A stretch of 64,000 nt of DNA, taken from the NCBI GenBank assembly GCA_943736015.1, contig OX031065.1, positions 46,602,992 through 46,666,991 of the forward strand, written 5' to 3'. Within the stretch, counting starts at the first letter, position 1. Each line of letters begins with the position of its first letter. This DNA comes from Tridacna crocea. Lineage: Eukaryota; Mollusca; Bivalvia; Cardiida; Cardiidae. Positions 44,366 through 56,700 of the stretch are shown in pieces. A program made the position numbers and the translations under genes. Under the pieces are notes generated by a model. The model was not told where the DNA came from, made no database searches, and was given only the letters and a program-made list of their open reading frames with translations.

Positions 44366-44371
44366 TTTATT
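44366..44371 (-). promoter_or_regulatory. Poly(A) signal for FMO-C
   Basis: AATAAA on the minus strand, 92 nt after the FMO-C stop codon, a normal distance for a cleavage signal. Confidence 0.5.
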
Positions 44372-44463
44372 TCAGTCTGTTTGATAAAAATGATAATACA
44401 TGAACACTCAGGTAAGATCTTCTATTTCTGCTGAGGAAACAAGTATCACAGAAATGACTGGTG

Positions 44464-44720
44464 TCATTTGAAATTCAAAAGAACGTAAAATAGAATAGCC
44501 AACACAGCAATCAATACAATAAAAACAGGTCGACTGTTTTCTTCTTCCGGCATGTCACATGGTCTTGTATTCAAGGGAAAGTAGTACCTATCCCAAATCG
44601 TCAGGATTGCCTCCCTTGCTCCCTTCCATACTCCAGGACCGTTAAGTCTAAACTGATACGGTGAACATGGACCAAAAAAGCATTTCAGCGCTAGTTTTGG
44701 GTCTGTTATCATTAGATTTT
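44464..44720 (-). CDS. FMO: FMO-C exon 5
   Basis: 257 nt, acceptor tttttcag/AA. Encodes [32 protein letters not shown] and a hydrophobic tail ([17 protein letters not shown]) before TGA at 44464-44466. Confidence 0.9.
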
Positions 44721-47700
44721 CTGAAAAAGTATATAAAATTATAGTAAACTGCACGGTTCAAAGGTATTTTTAAAAATATGTCTGCGATACAACCAAAATA
44801 GTTAACCCTGTCCCAAACGACAAATTTTATACCAAAATGAGAGCATCCACAGACAACAAATTCAGAATTGGTACAAATTAACTTCAGGTATTTAATAGGG
44901 TAAAAAAATCACACACAGTTGAAAAAGGAGAAATTGTTAGTTACATGCAGTTTCTCCTTTCCCCACAATGTTTTCAAAAGCTTTTTTCTCAGGGCTGTGA
45001 AAACCAGGGAATGTTTTGTAAAGGATTAAAATTTATCTACCTATTTAAAACAAGCGACGGTGTAATCTTTGTTCTGGATCCATTTATGTATCATAAACAT
45101 GTATTATTCGCATTGTTTAATTGTACTGCAAAGAAATTTCTCGAGATCTGATAGGATTATATTGAACGTATATATCATGTACATTGGCAAAAGGCACCAA
45201 GCTGCACGTTTTAGCATTGATTATCAAGGTTTCAGTGACGTCAAATTTAATTGAATTGGGGCACTCAGAAGGGAAATTCTACTTCGTCAGGTTATTCATT
45301 TTTTTAAACAAAAAAAAAAAACACATTCCATCAACAAACGTTTGAATGGTAAAACTTTGCACTATGATAAATTCGTTGTTAGGTAAGGTGGCAGGGGACT
45401 TGGAAACTTGTTCACGGCTGTGATAAATCAGGTCGCCACCAAGCGAAATAGTGACATGATTTAACACAGCCGTGAACAAGTTTCCATGTCCCCTGCCACC
45501 TGACCGTACAACTAATCATATAGAACACAAAATACTTTATTACCATTTGAACTTGAACGCATAAGTTCTTCATTACAAACAATCAAAATTAAACTAAAAT
45601 GAGGAAATAGCGTTACTATGGAAAATGTGTTTTAATTCCTAAAATTATTTACCTAAATTTGTCTTTTTATGTTAGGGTTTTTGTAGAATATGCCAATTCC
45701 ATTAAGAATTTTATTGTTTGTAGAGTTCAAAGTTCTACCAATTTAGAAATGTTAAGTTTTTTTTATGAAAATGGTTTTTTAATGTACATTTCGTTTATTT
45801 CTTTATAAAAAGGCAAACTAAAAGAAAATGAAACTCGTCTTCAATTTCATTCAAATCGCAGAGTGTACATATTCTATTGTTACATTCTATATTTCTATGT
45901 CAATCTGTTGCAATTAATAAATGGTGTGATGTAAGACGTATTTTGGCAATTGCATTTTGATACGTTGGAATGTTAAATTCAACTAGATAAGAGGACAGTT
46001 CAAAGGTATCTTTGATGTTCATATACAAAGTTAAGGATGTGTTATTGTTTATTTCATTGTACCAATTATTAATGTGTTATGTAGATATGATACCCAGTGA
46101 CCTGTTTTCAGAATATGCTAAAAACATGAAGAACATGTATTGCTTTTTCCATTGTGGTATTTTTTATAATCAGGCTTTTTACTATTCAACGATGTCATCT
46201 TTTTAGAAAAGACTAATTAAGAATTTTCTTGGGGATTGTGAAGTAAACTTGCAGCCTAGAGGACACGGAATTTGTGAAAAGTATTGGATTTAACTTTAAG
46301 AGATTTAACATCTGTAAGGTGGAATAACTTTATTTTTGATAATGGTGGCTCATATCTATTTGCAAGTTGAAACTATTGTAAATTGAGGTTTTAGTAATCA
46401 GAAATTTGTAGTGTAAACATTGTTCTTAATGTTGAGGGACGTATTTTATTTCAACATTCTAAGATTAGAATTGACAAAATTTCATTCAACATAACTCCTA
46501 TTGTACTCTTCTGTCTTTGTTTATTAATCAATATTGTTAATTGTTAAAGGTTTGTAGATGGTTTCCTTTCTCGTTAAGATCTCGCTTGGATCGTAACAAA
46601 TGTAATCATCAATTAATCTTCTGCGAAAAAAAGAGCACAAGGCCTTTAGATTTACAGATGAAGGGAAAAACTAAACATCGCAAAAACCGTTCTTTTGTAA
46701 TAACAACTTCACTTTATCGAACCAGCCTTTTGAAATTATGTTCTCAGATGTATGTGCATTTGCTATTGTTTGAAAAATGCAGTTGCATTGTTTTCTGTAA
46801 ACAACTTTACGAAATACTTTATTATTCGAACTTTGATATTTATTCATAAAGGAAATCTTCCGAATTTGCCATACAGTGCCGAATTAAGCGTGGATGATTT
46901 CACGTTGATTAAACGTTTAGGAAATTTTCTGTAAAGTCTTTCAATAAAATCGCTTGTTAAAACCCCAAACTTCGCACGAATAATATATTATAGACGCGAT
47001 AAAGGCGTCGAATAATTCAAGCATAGCTTGTGTTGAAATTTCTTTATTTTGAGTTACGTTGAAAGGGTTATTCATTGCCTGGGTTTCTTTGCTTGTTGGT
47101 GTCTTAATAGCACTTTGGAGACTTCCATTATTTGTCAAGACAAGGCCTGAATAATTAAATGTGTATACTATTTTAATTGGCTCAAATTTGTATAAAAATT
47201 CGAAAGATTCGTTGGCCCTTCTGTTCTTTTGAAATATTTACCACTTTAATTTGCTTACATTAACCGTAAGCTTCCATTTCTCACTATATTTTTCAAACCT
47301 GTTTATCAAACTTTGGGGTCCTTCTGCACTTTCCGATATTAAGACTGAGTCTTCAGCAAACAAGATAAAAAAATATAGTAAGTATAATATTATTAGTATA
47401 AACTAATAATGTACATAGGATTTAAATGTAAACTGTTTTCATTATCTCTTTTACTCTATATATACAGAGTATTCTAGAAACATAAAGAACATTCATTTGG
47501 GCCTTCCATTGTAGTTATTTTTAGAAACAGGTTGTTAGTAAACAAGTTTACCAATCCATGTTGTCATCTTTCTAGAGAGGACTAATCAAGAATTTTCCAA
47601 GTTGATATAAATAGGAGTGACTTACTTACTTGGTTTGAATTTTGAAGTTAAAGGTGGGCATTTAGATTATTCACATCACACCAAATTAACCCATTAGCAC

Positions 47701-50700
47701 ACAATCCCTACTTTTGACGCCCCTGAGAAAGAAGCCTTTTGAAAACACTATGGGAAAAGGAGAAAATGCTGGTAACCAGCATTTTCTCCTTTTCTCACAC
47801 TGTTTTCTACCCTTCCCAGAACAAACTTCTATTTTTTAGTCACCTTCATTTTGTCGTCTGCAAATGCTTTCGATTTGGACCAGTCCGAAATTTTCTTGTG
47901 TGGTAAAGGGTTAAAAGATACAGTATATATATATATCCCTGAAATTTATACGTAGCCTCTTAAGCTATTTTTAGATTTCGCGCCAAAAATAAAAAATAGC
48001 ATCGTGGGAATGTCAAGTGACTGTCACGTGACAAATGATGCTTGAATTCCATAACGTAACAACTATGTTATCATTTTCCATAATGTCTTCTTCGTATGCT
48101 ATGTTTGAAGCTTTGTCTCTTATTTTCGATTTCCGATATGTAAATGAGCGAGTTTCTCATGTAAAAATAGACCATGTTTCCCGTCGGTGTTGACCTGGGC
48201 TATAGTAAATCTCTATTTCTCGGATGGTTTTCGAAAACTGGGGTTTTATTTATGAAAATAATAAGGCTTTGGGAGTATAAAATGATGATTTTTTTTTTCG
48301 TCTTTTTGTAAAATTTTCGTCCCAAAATCTGAAGGGCCACCTTAAGATTTGTGGCTATGGGGATACGGAATTAGTGAAAAGTGTTGGATTTAAATTGGAA
48401 TATAGATCTGTAAGTTGGTATAATTTATTTATTACATAAAGGTTGCTGATATCTATTTGCAAATTAAAACTATTGTTAATTCCGGTTTTTGGAACCAGAA
48501 AGTTTATACTTGTGTGGTCTAGACATAAATCTTAATTTTGAGGGACTTTTTCTGTTTCTTGATTTAAGATAAAATTTCATTCAAACTTAACTCTTATTGT
48601 ACTCTTTTTTCTTAATTCATTGATAAATATTGTTAATTATTGCTGGTTTTCTTTCTCTTTACGCTTGTTCCTTAACATTATGCAATACGATTGGTTGTAG
48701 GTCTCTATATTCAATATGCTATTCTGATTCAGGGTGGTTTTAAATAATGAATTCACTCCATCATTCATTCGTCCATCCAGCAATTCTTCCACTCATTTGT
48801 TCTTACAATAATTTCCATTCATATGTCAGGTTTTAACTTCCATTAGTATTTTCGTTCCTTTAGCTACCTATTATTGTCCTACATTTTAATTTCTACCTTC
48901 ATTAAATGATTCATCTAATCATCCATTTATCCTTTTACGTTGAAAGAGAAACAAAAGTCTTACGCAGGTTTGGCTTGCATCCTGTCAGTTCTGCCAATTC
49001 GTCCATATAAGGTATGTAGTCTACTTGTATCGTGTGACGTGTAGATTGGACGTACCGTAGAGACATCAGCTGTTGTTTTAAATGTATGTCCGTCCACATG
49101 TCCGTTTTACTGGGTAGCATCACGTCTCCCTACATATAATTATTTAAAAAACAGTATTTAAAAACTACAGGAATCGAGCCCTATTAAACTTACTCTAGTG
49201 GGATTGCCCTTTACTAGAAAATTCTGACTTTTAACAACTTTGGGGAAAAAACACATTTTCCCAAACAACAAAGTTTTAGCCTGGCCCAAATTGGATTCAG
49301 AACATAAGATTTGTCTGTCAAACGGTAGAAAACATTGCGGGAAAATAAAAAGAAATGCTGGTTACCATCATTTTATTCTGTTTCTAAAATTATTTTCAAA
49401 AGACCGCTGCCTCAGGTTCGTTACAACCCGGGATTGTTTGAGTAAAAGTTAAGATCCCTGTGGGAAAACGACAAAAGGATGGAGGCCAGCATTTTCTGCT
49501 TTTTACCATATTTTTTTTTCAAAAGCCTTCGCTATAAGGGTCAACAAAACTGAGGATTGTGTGGTAAAGGGTTAAAAGATATTTAACAGCTTAGCATTTA
49601 ACCCATTACCACACAATCCCTACTTTTGACGCCCCTGAGAAAGAAGCCTTTAGAAAACATTGTGGGAAAAGGAGAAAATGCTGGTAACCAGCATTTTCTC
49701 CTTTTCCCACAATGTTTTCTATCCTTCACAAAATAAATTTCAAATTTTCAGTCACTTTTATTTTGTCGTCTGCAAATGCTTTCAATTTGGACCAGACTAA
49801 AATATTGTCGTTTGGTAATGAGTTTATATAATGTTAAGCTTACCAGTGAATTTGTGGGGAAAAGAGCACTACATTGCAATAAACAGTTTCTCCATTCTCG
49901 TACGACGTTCCGTTAATAATAGTCAAGTTTTCTTTTTTCCTAGTTTTTTGCTGTAAATCATCCGGTCGCATAGTTATATTGTTTCAACGGTATCATGTGA
50001 GCTCGTTTGTTTTAGTGGTGTTTTACTACGCTTTCAACATTATTTCAGTAACACCACGGCGACAGCTCACATATTTATATAAGTCCTAGTTTCCACCAGC
50101 ACCAGACTAGAGCTTTGAAGCGTCTTGTCCAATGACACTTCCACGAAAAGCCCAAAGACTTCGATGAGGTTCAAACCTGAGACTTCCAGGTTACGAGCTG
50201 TATATCTTAAGCCTAAGCCATGCAGGACCCCTACTACTGAATTATAATATGAGCCATATTCTTTGAAAAGTGGGCACAATACATCTGCCAAAAGTATCAG
50301 CCCACGTCAACCTGGACCAAAACTTTTCGCTATTTATCAATTTTCTGTATGTCAGAGGACAGTCTACCTTATGAATCACCCAGTTTATAGACAAAAGTTG
50401 TTTTTTTTTTTTAACTTTTCGCTATTTATCAATTTTCTGTATGTCAGCGAACCAGTCTACTTTATGATTTATTCGGTCGATAGACAAAGTTGCTTTTTTA
50501 ATTTTTTGCTATTGATCAATTTTCTGTATGTCAAAGGACCAATCTATAGAGTTTATTTCATCAGCTTGTGGTTAATATGGGGAAATATTTGCTGAAAAAG
50601 GGAAAGGTATGCGAAAATAACGAGTGCCGTAAGGCACGAGTTATTTTCGCGGACCTTTCCCTTTTGATACTTTCCGATCGTGGGTGATTTTCTGTTTCAC

Positions 50701-53700
50701 GGAAGTCTACTGTGGGACTAATTCTAATGTTGACGAAAATTGCCATCTCGGATCAGCCTGCGCAGTTCGCGCAGGCTAATCCGAGACGACACTTTACGCA
50801 AATGTCCGAACGGCCCTTATGCCCCTTTCCGCAGGTTTCAAAGCCATATATGGAAACGGTTTGAGTAAAGTCCTTGCCTTTATCACTCTTGTTGCTAGAC
50901 GGCACTGCAGTTCACTGATAGGCATTATTGCACCCCAGGGTTGAATGCATCCTATAATCGCGAGTGTGTTTTGGGCAAGATCCGGTGGAAACATATACTT
51001 GTACAGTTGAACCTGGTTATCTTTGACCTCTGTTATACTTTTATCCAGAAACGGAAATCCGAAAACATATCCAGTTGCCATGATAACAGCGTCAATCGGT
51101 TCGTGTGTCCCGTCTTCAAAAACCACGCCTGTTTCCGTAAATTCCCGGATGTTAGGTTTGATGATGACGTTACCGGAAATGATACGATTGGGAAGTTCGT
51201 CATTGACTGTTGGGTGCTGACTGAATGGTTCGTGAATCGGCTGTAATGAGAACTTTTTATGGTCGAATCTGTTATTCAGCAGTTTTTTAAAGGATTTTCT
51301 TATCCATGGAAACGTCTGACTTGCCCACATGAAAAATCTGCTCACGTTAGCGTCAGCTGGCTTTCCTTGATCACCGACACGGTTAAAAATCCAGGCCCCT
51401 CTTCTTGTGCTTAAAAATACCTGCAGTTGAAATAAAAGGTTGAACTATGTAGACTATAATTATGATAGAGGGGGTGTCTCCTTTCTTTTTGTTTTAATTT
51501 ACTTTTGCTGACCCTCCCTTACAAAATGACCCGTGGATCATTTCACTACGTAGAGAAACGACCCGGGTCATTTTTCTACGTGGAGAAAAAACCCTCTGAG
51601 GTCATTTCTCTAAGTAGACTAATGACTCGGATCGTTTCTCTACGTAGTGAAATGACCAATGGTTCAATTTTTAGGGAGGGTCATTTCTCTGCATTACAAC
51701 GGCGTAATTTAAAACAGAGCACGTTTCGTAATATCTTACCGCCTAACAAATAATTCTTTATAATATAGTGTTTCTTTTTCCGAACTAAGTACCTCCTGTA
51801 ACAAATTCATAGCCCTAGGTTTTGGAAAGTTTCTAAACGGTAAAATTCAACTAAAGGCAGATACACTGATACACAGTATTTCTTTTTACTGCAATGTTTC
51901 CTCCAATACTAAAAAGAAACTCTATCATTTCAATACTCGCACTGTTACCTTGTTACGCCTTCAAATGAAAGATCTAAAGGTTTATGGTATGTCAAGGAGG
52001 CCATGCTATAATATCAGAAAAGTATTCAAACTAGAAAAAAAAATCTGAAACAACTAGCAATTTGAAAAGGAGCATTCCATGAATAAAATCACTTTTCTAC
52101 ACAAACTTGATCTATCTGGGACAGTATACTGAAGCCGCGCATCAGTTCAAAAAACAAACAAACATGAGCTATACGCTGACAAAAGGAGGCTTAATGATAC
52201 TCAGCAAGTCATCACATAAATTACGGATCCGTAATGTCCATTTTGTCTTAAATTCGACTGAATCATGAGGTACGCTCATCTTTCGACATGCACGAAAGTA
52301 ACAAAAAGCTAAAAGTTTCGACCCAGGTCAGCCTGCCCGGACTGCGCAGGCTGACCTGGTTCGAAATTTTTAGCAGATATTTTAAGCCCCCTTTTCAGAC
52401 AACATAGGTTATGTAATATTTTCGCTTCATTACATGTTTCTACAACGCATAGGAATATCTTCGAAATTTACCTGGGAAGAAATACGACTCAGTTCCACGG
52501 CAACATCTCCCCCAGAGTTTCCAATACCAACAACAACAACTCGTTTGTCCTCGTAACCATGGAAATCTTTATAGTCATGTGAATGCACAATTTTCCCCGT
52601 AAACTTATCCATACGTTTAAACTGTGCCATTTTCTTTTCAGCATGATGTCCCGTACAAACGAGTACGCCGTCGTAAATAAGTGTTTCCTCTGCGTTCGTT
52701 TTTAGGTTTCGAATCTTTATCTCCCATTGTCCTGTTTGTTCAAATGTATCGGCTGGACGAACTGACAGTACCTGCAAATGTAAGTCGGGTATTTAGAACA
52801 ACTTTTGAAAATTCAAAGCATGAAACATCTATCAGAAAGATAGACAGCGTAAATTTGCCGATGTAATGCACAAAAATGACCCCCATTACAAAATGACCCA
52901 CGGTCATTTCTCGACGTAGAGGAATGACCGTGGGTAATGACCGTGGGTCATTTCTCGACGTAGAATAATGACCCGGGTCATTTTTCTACGTCGAGAAATG
53001 ACCCATGGGTCATTCCTCTACGTCGAGAAATGACCCGTGGGTTATTTTGTATTGGGGGCCATTTATCTGCATTACACCGGCAGATGGGCATGGGACCTTG
53101 CAATAAACATGTCTAGATTTTTCACCAATCACAAATTTCTTTCAATTCATTTTGATATCAATATTTAAAATAAGGTCAAAAGTCAGCACATTTAGTAACG
53201 CCGAAAAACATTCGAAGACATTCAATTGTTCTATTTACGGTAGAATATTTTATATAAATAGAATGTTTATTATGTAAAGAGAACCGTGAGAGAAAAAAAT
53301 ATGTGAGAAGTTTGGCCGTTATTGGCCGTTATATTCCAAACAGCCTAATGGCGAACAAATTCTCAGCAAGAAACAAGTTACAATAACAATATGCAGTACG
53401 ATTGGTTGTAGGCCTCTATATTCAATATGCCATTCTGATCCAGTGTAGTTTTAAATAATGAATTCACTCCATCATTCATTCGTTCATCCAGCAATTCTTC
53501 AACTCATTTGTTCTTACAATAATTTCCATTCATATGTCAGTTTTTAACTTCCATTAGTATTTTTGTTCCTTTAGCTACCTATTATTGTCCTACAACTTAA
53601 TTTCTACCTTCATTAAATGATTCATCTAATCGTCCATTTATCCTTTTACGTTGAAAGAGAAACAAAAGTCTTACGCAGGTTTGGCTTGCATCCTGGAAGT

Positions 53701-56700
53701 GATATCTTTTTGAAAATATATAAGCACAAAGCTCTAGAAAAAGGGGCCTTAATGTAGGCTATCTGCAACAGTATCGACACAGGTCAGCCAGGCTGACCTG
53801 TTCCGAAACTTTTTCATTTGGTACAATTTTCTGTATATCCAAGGACCATTCTACCGTAAAATTCAGTTGGTTGTCGAACAAAATTGATTCTATCGATCCA
53901 TAGTTATGGGATGACCTCCATTCGATAGGTGAGTGCAACACTATTCTAAGTGCTTGTACAATGATGAGACCTCTGTTGTTCGTCATTCTTACATATATCC
54001 AGCCATGTCTAAATTCCTCCCCATGGCGCTGCATTATCCAGAACTTGTACTGTGGTTGGTCAGTTTTAGTCACATGGTCACTGGTCAACTAAAGAATCGG
54101 CTCAAGCAAAGTCAACACGTCCCCAGCCACACTTGAGGGTCATGCAACTTAGTTTTGCTGATGTTAAAAAAACCTGACTTTAAGTAGATAAAAATTACAT
54201 TCTAATGAACTTTTCTAAAGCTGATAAGGCTGAAAGATATATCTACTGCTCCATATTTGTTTTCCAGACAGATGTCTTAAAATGCATTTTTGTCGGTATT
54301 AAGACTAAGATACACGGTAACGGATTCAGATTTGAAACGAAAGACAACTCTTGTTTGAAATCTACGTTTTCTTGTACTCGAGTGGTTTCCTTTCACTCAT
54401 TTTACACCTTGCAATGAAAAACGGGGGAAATTTGAAACTGTGAGTGAACCACTCTCTTGCAATCCGGATCATTCACATTCACCTCTGTAGTGGGCTCAGA
54501 AAGTAGTCCGTCATTACGTGATTTATCGTCACATGACCAGGGCTCAAAATGGCGACACAAACGCCGGTGAAAGAAAGACCAATATCGATTACTTTGTGTG
54601 CTGTTCAAACAGCATACGGCCAATCAGACTAAGTGGTAGGAAATGTGAAAAAGAGGGATTTTCTGAAAAGCTTAAATATCTTTTAAAGGACCATAACTTG
54701 CTTTTTAATCTTATAAACCAAGATCCATCGGTGTGCAGCCATTTTTGTTAAAATTGGCGTAAGATTCTGATCAGTAGAGAAGCTCGACAAAAAATAGTTC
54801 CATTGTATACAGGTAAATTCATTCGTTTGAATGCATCTATAATGTATCCAGGATCATATTTCCTTTGTCTTCTTTATAATGTTACACATGAAACAGTTAA
54901 ACAGTAACAAAACATCTTTTCCTCGGTTTGACAAGATTCTTGTCATTAAGCCCATTGCAGAGATGTATGGTGAGAGCAACGAACGACAACTCTGCTCGGA
55001 GATTGGGAGTGAACTTGAGAGGAATCTGAATGTTTTGCGCCAGGAAGAAAGTTGGGAGGGAATTTGGGAGGTTTGCATCCTAATTTTACCCCTACTATTG
55101 TTCTAGTATCGAAATTCTTTTTCTGCCATTGCCTAGAACTTTTACAGTTTGCACCTTTACTTATCGTGCAAGGCATATAATCACCATATTTTTACGCAGT
55201 AAAAATTAAATTTATTTTTTTTAATAAAAACAGGATTTTTTTATTCAGTTGGACTTTACTGAGACTTTAAAACAGATTCCCTTTCTACAATTCTATACAA
55301 TTTAAAAGCTAAAGGGTGAGGATGTATGATTAGATAAAATTTTATATTTTACCATATCTATCGCTTTTAAACCATGAAGAAGGCCGCTGAAGAAGTATAT
55401 ATGGGTTATCAGCAAGTTTTACCTTTTCATACTATTTTTTCCACCCTCTAAAAAATATTCTCATTATTAAGCCACATATAAACTTTGGTCTGAAGATGCT
55501 ATCAATTTGTACCACTTTAAAATGTTTCCATGAGGTGGAATACTAGTATTAATTGGAGAGGTCATCAGACCTCTCCAACAGTGGTGAGTTTAAAAGGCAG
55601 GCTGTCACAGAATTTGCTGATTTTTTTTTGCGAAATTGTTCTGGTACATAGTCTATTTCGACATGTTTTTGTAAATAAAGCGAATTTAAAAATAAAAACG
55701 AAACAAGAAATAGACGTGGTATATTTTTATATGACAAATTTCTAGGCAGCCTGAAGCAAAAATATGAAGAATTTCGGTTAAGAAAAAAGAGAAAGAACAC
55801 CGCTGGAAAAGCTCATGCGACTTGAAAACGCGACAAGAAGGTTAAATTATTTACTTGTTTGATGACATGTACCAAAATACATGTTTATTGAAATTAAAAG
55901 CTAATAAACTATTTGAAATCTGCTGACCTTTCCAGGCTCCTTTTGTAAATAAGCCAACTTGGAATAGTAGACTTTAGGCCTACTGTTCACAAACGTAGAA
56001 CTTTTACGAGTCAGAAAATTTCAAAACTTCAGACGGAGATATATACCAGACGTATGTAACAAACAAAACTTGGACGTAAAAATACTGTTAGAGAACATGA
56101 TGACAATAGCAGAAATTTCTCAAACAATTTATCCATTGGTTGCCACGTTTAGCAAGACATTCGTCTGAATCTATAATGTGTACCCAATACGACGAAAAAG
56201 AAAGCATACGCCGAATTTAAAAGTATTAGCATATGATTGAATGTTGTTAAACTGATTCGATTTGTCTCTGAAAAGGTAGTATTAGTTGTACGGTCAGGCG
56301 ACAGGGGACTTGGATACTTGTTCATGGCTGTGGTTAATCATGTCGCCCCGAGCCGAAGGCGAGTCGGCGACATGATTCACTACAGCCGTGAACAAGTTTC
56401 CAAGTCCCCTGCCGAAGGCGAGGTGGCGACATGATTCACCACAGCCGTGAACAAGTTTCCAAGTCCCCTGCCACCTGACCGTACAACAAATTTATTATAC
56501 TGCAAAGTTTACCCTTTCATAGCGCGTTAAGCGGAATTTTCCTGTTTTATAATTTCATGAATCAAGTCTGCTGGAGAAATAGAAAATCCCTTCTGTGTGC
56601 CCCAATTCAATGAAAACTGACGTCACTGGTAACTGACGTCACTAAAACGTGCAGTTTGGTGCATAAATGTGCACAATCTCCGAGCAGAGTTGTCGTTCGT

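Noticed and set aside
50263-50595. 110-codon plus ORF
   Set aside because: Derived from three tandem ~85-bp repeats with a repeated [10 protein letters not shown]-like phrase.
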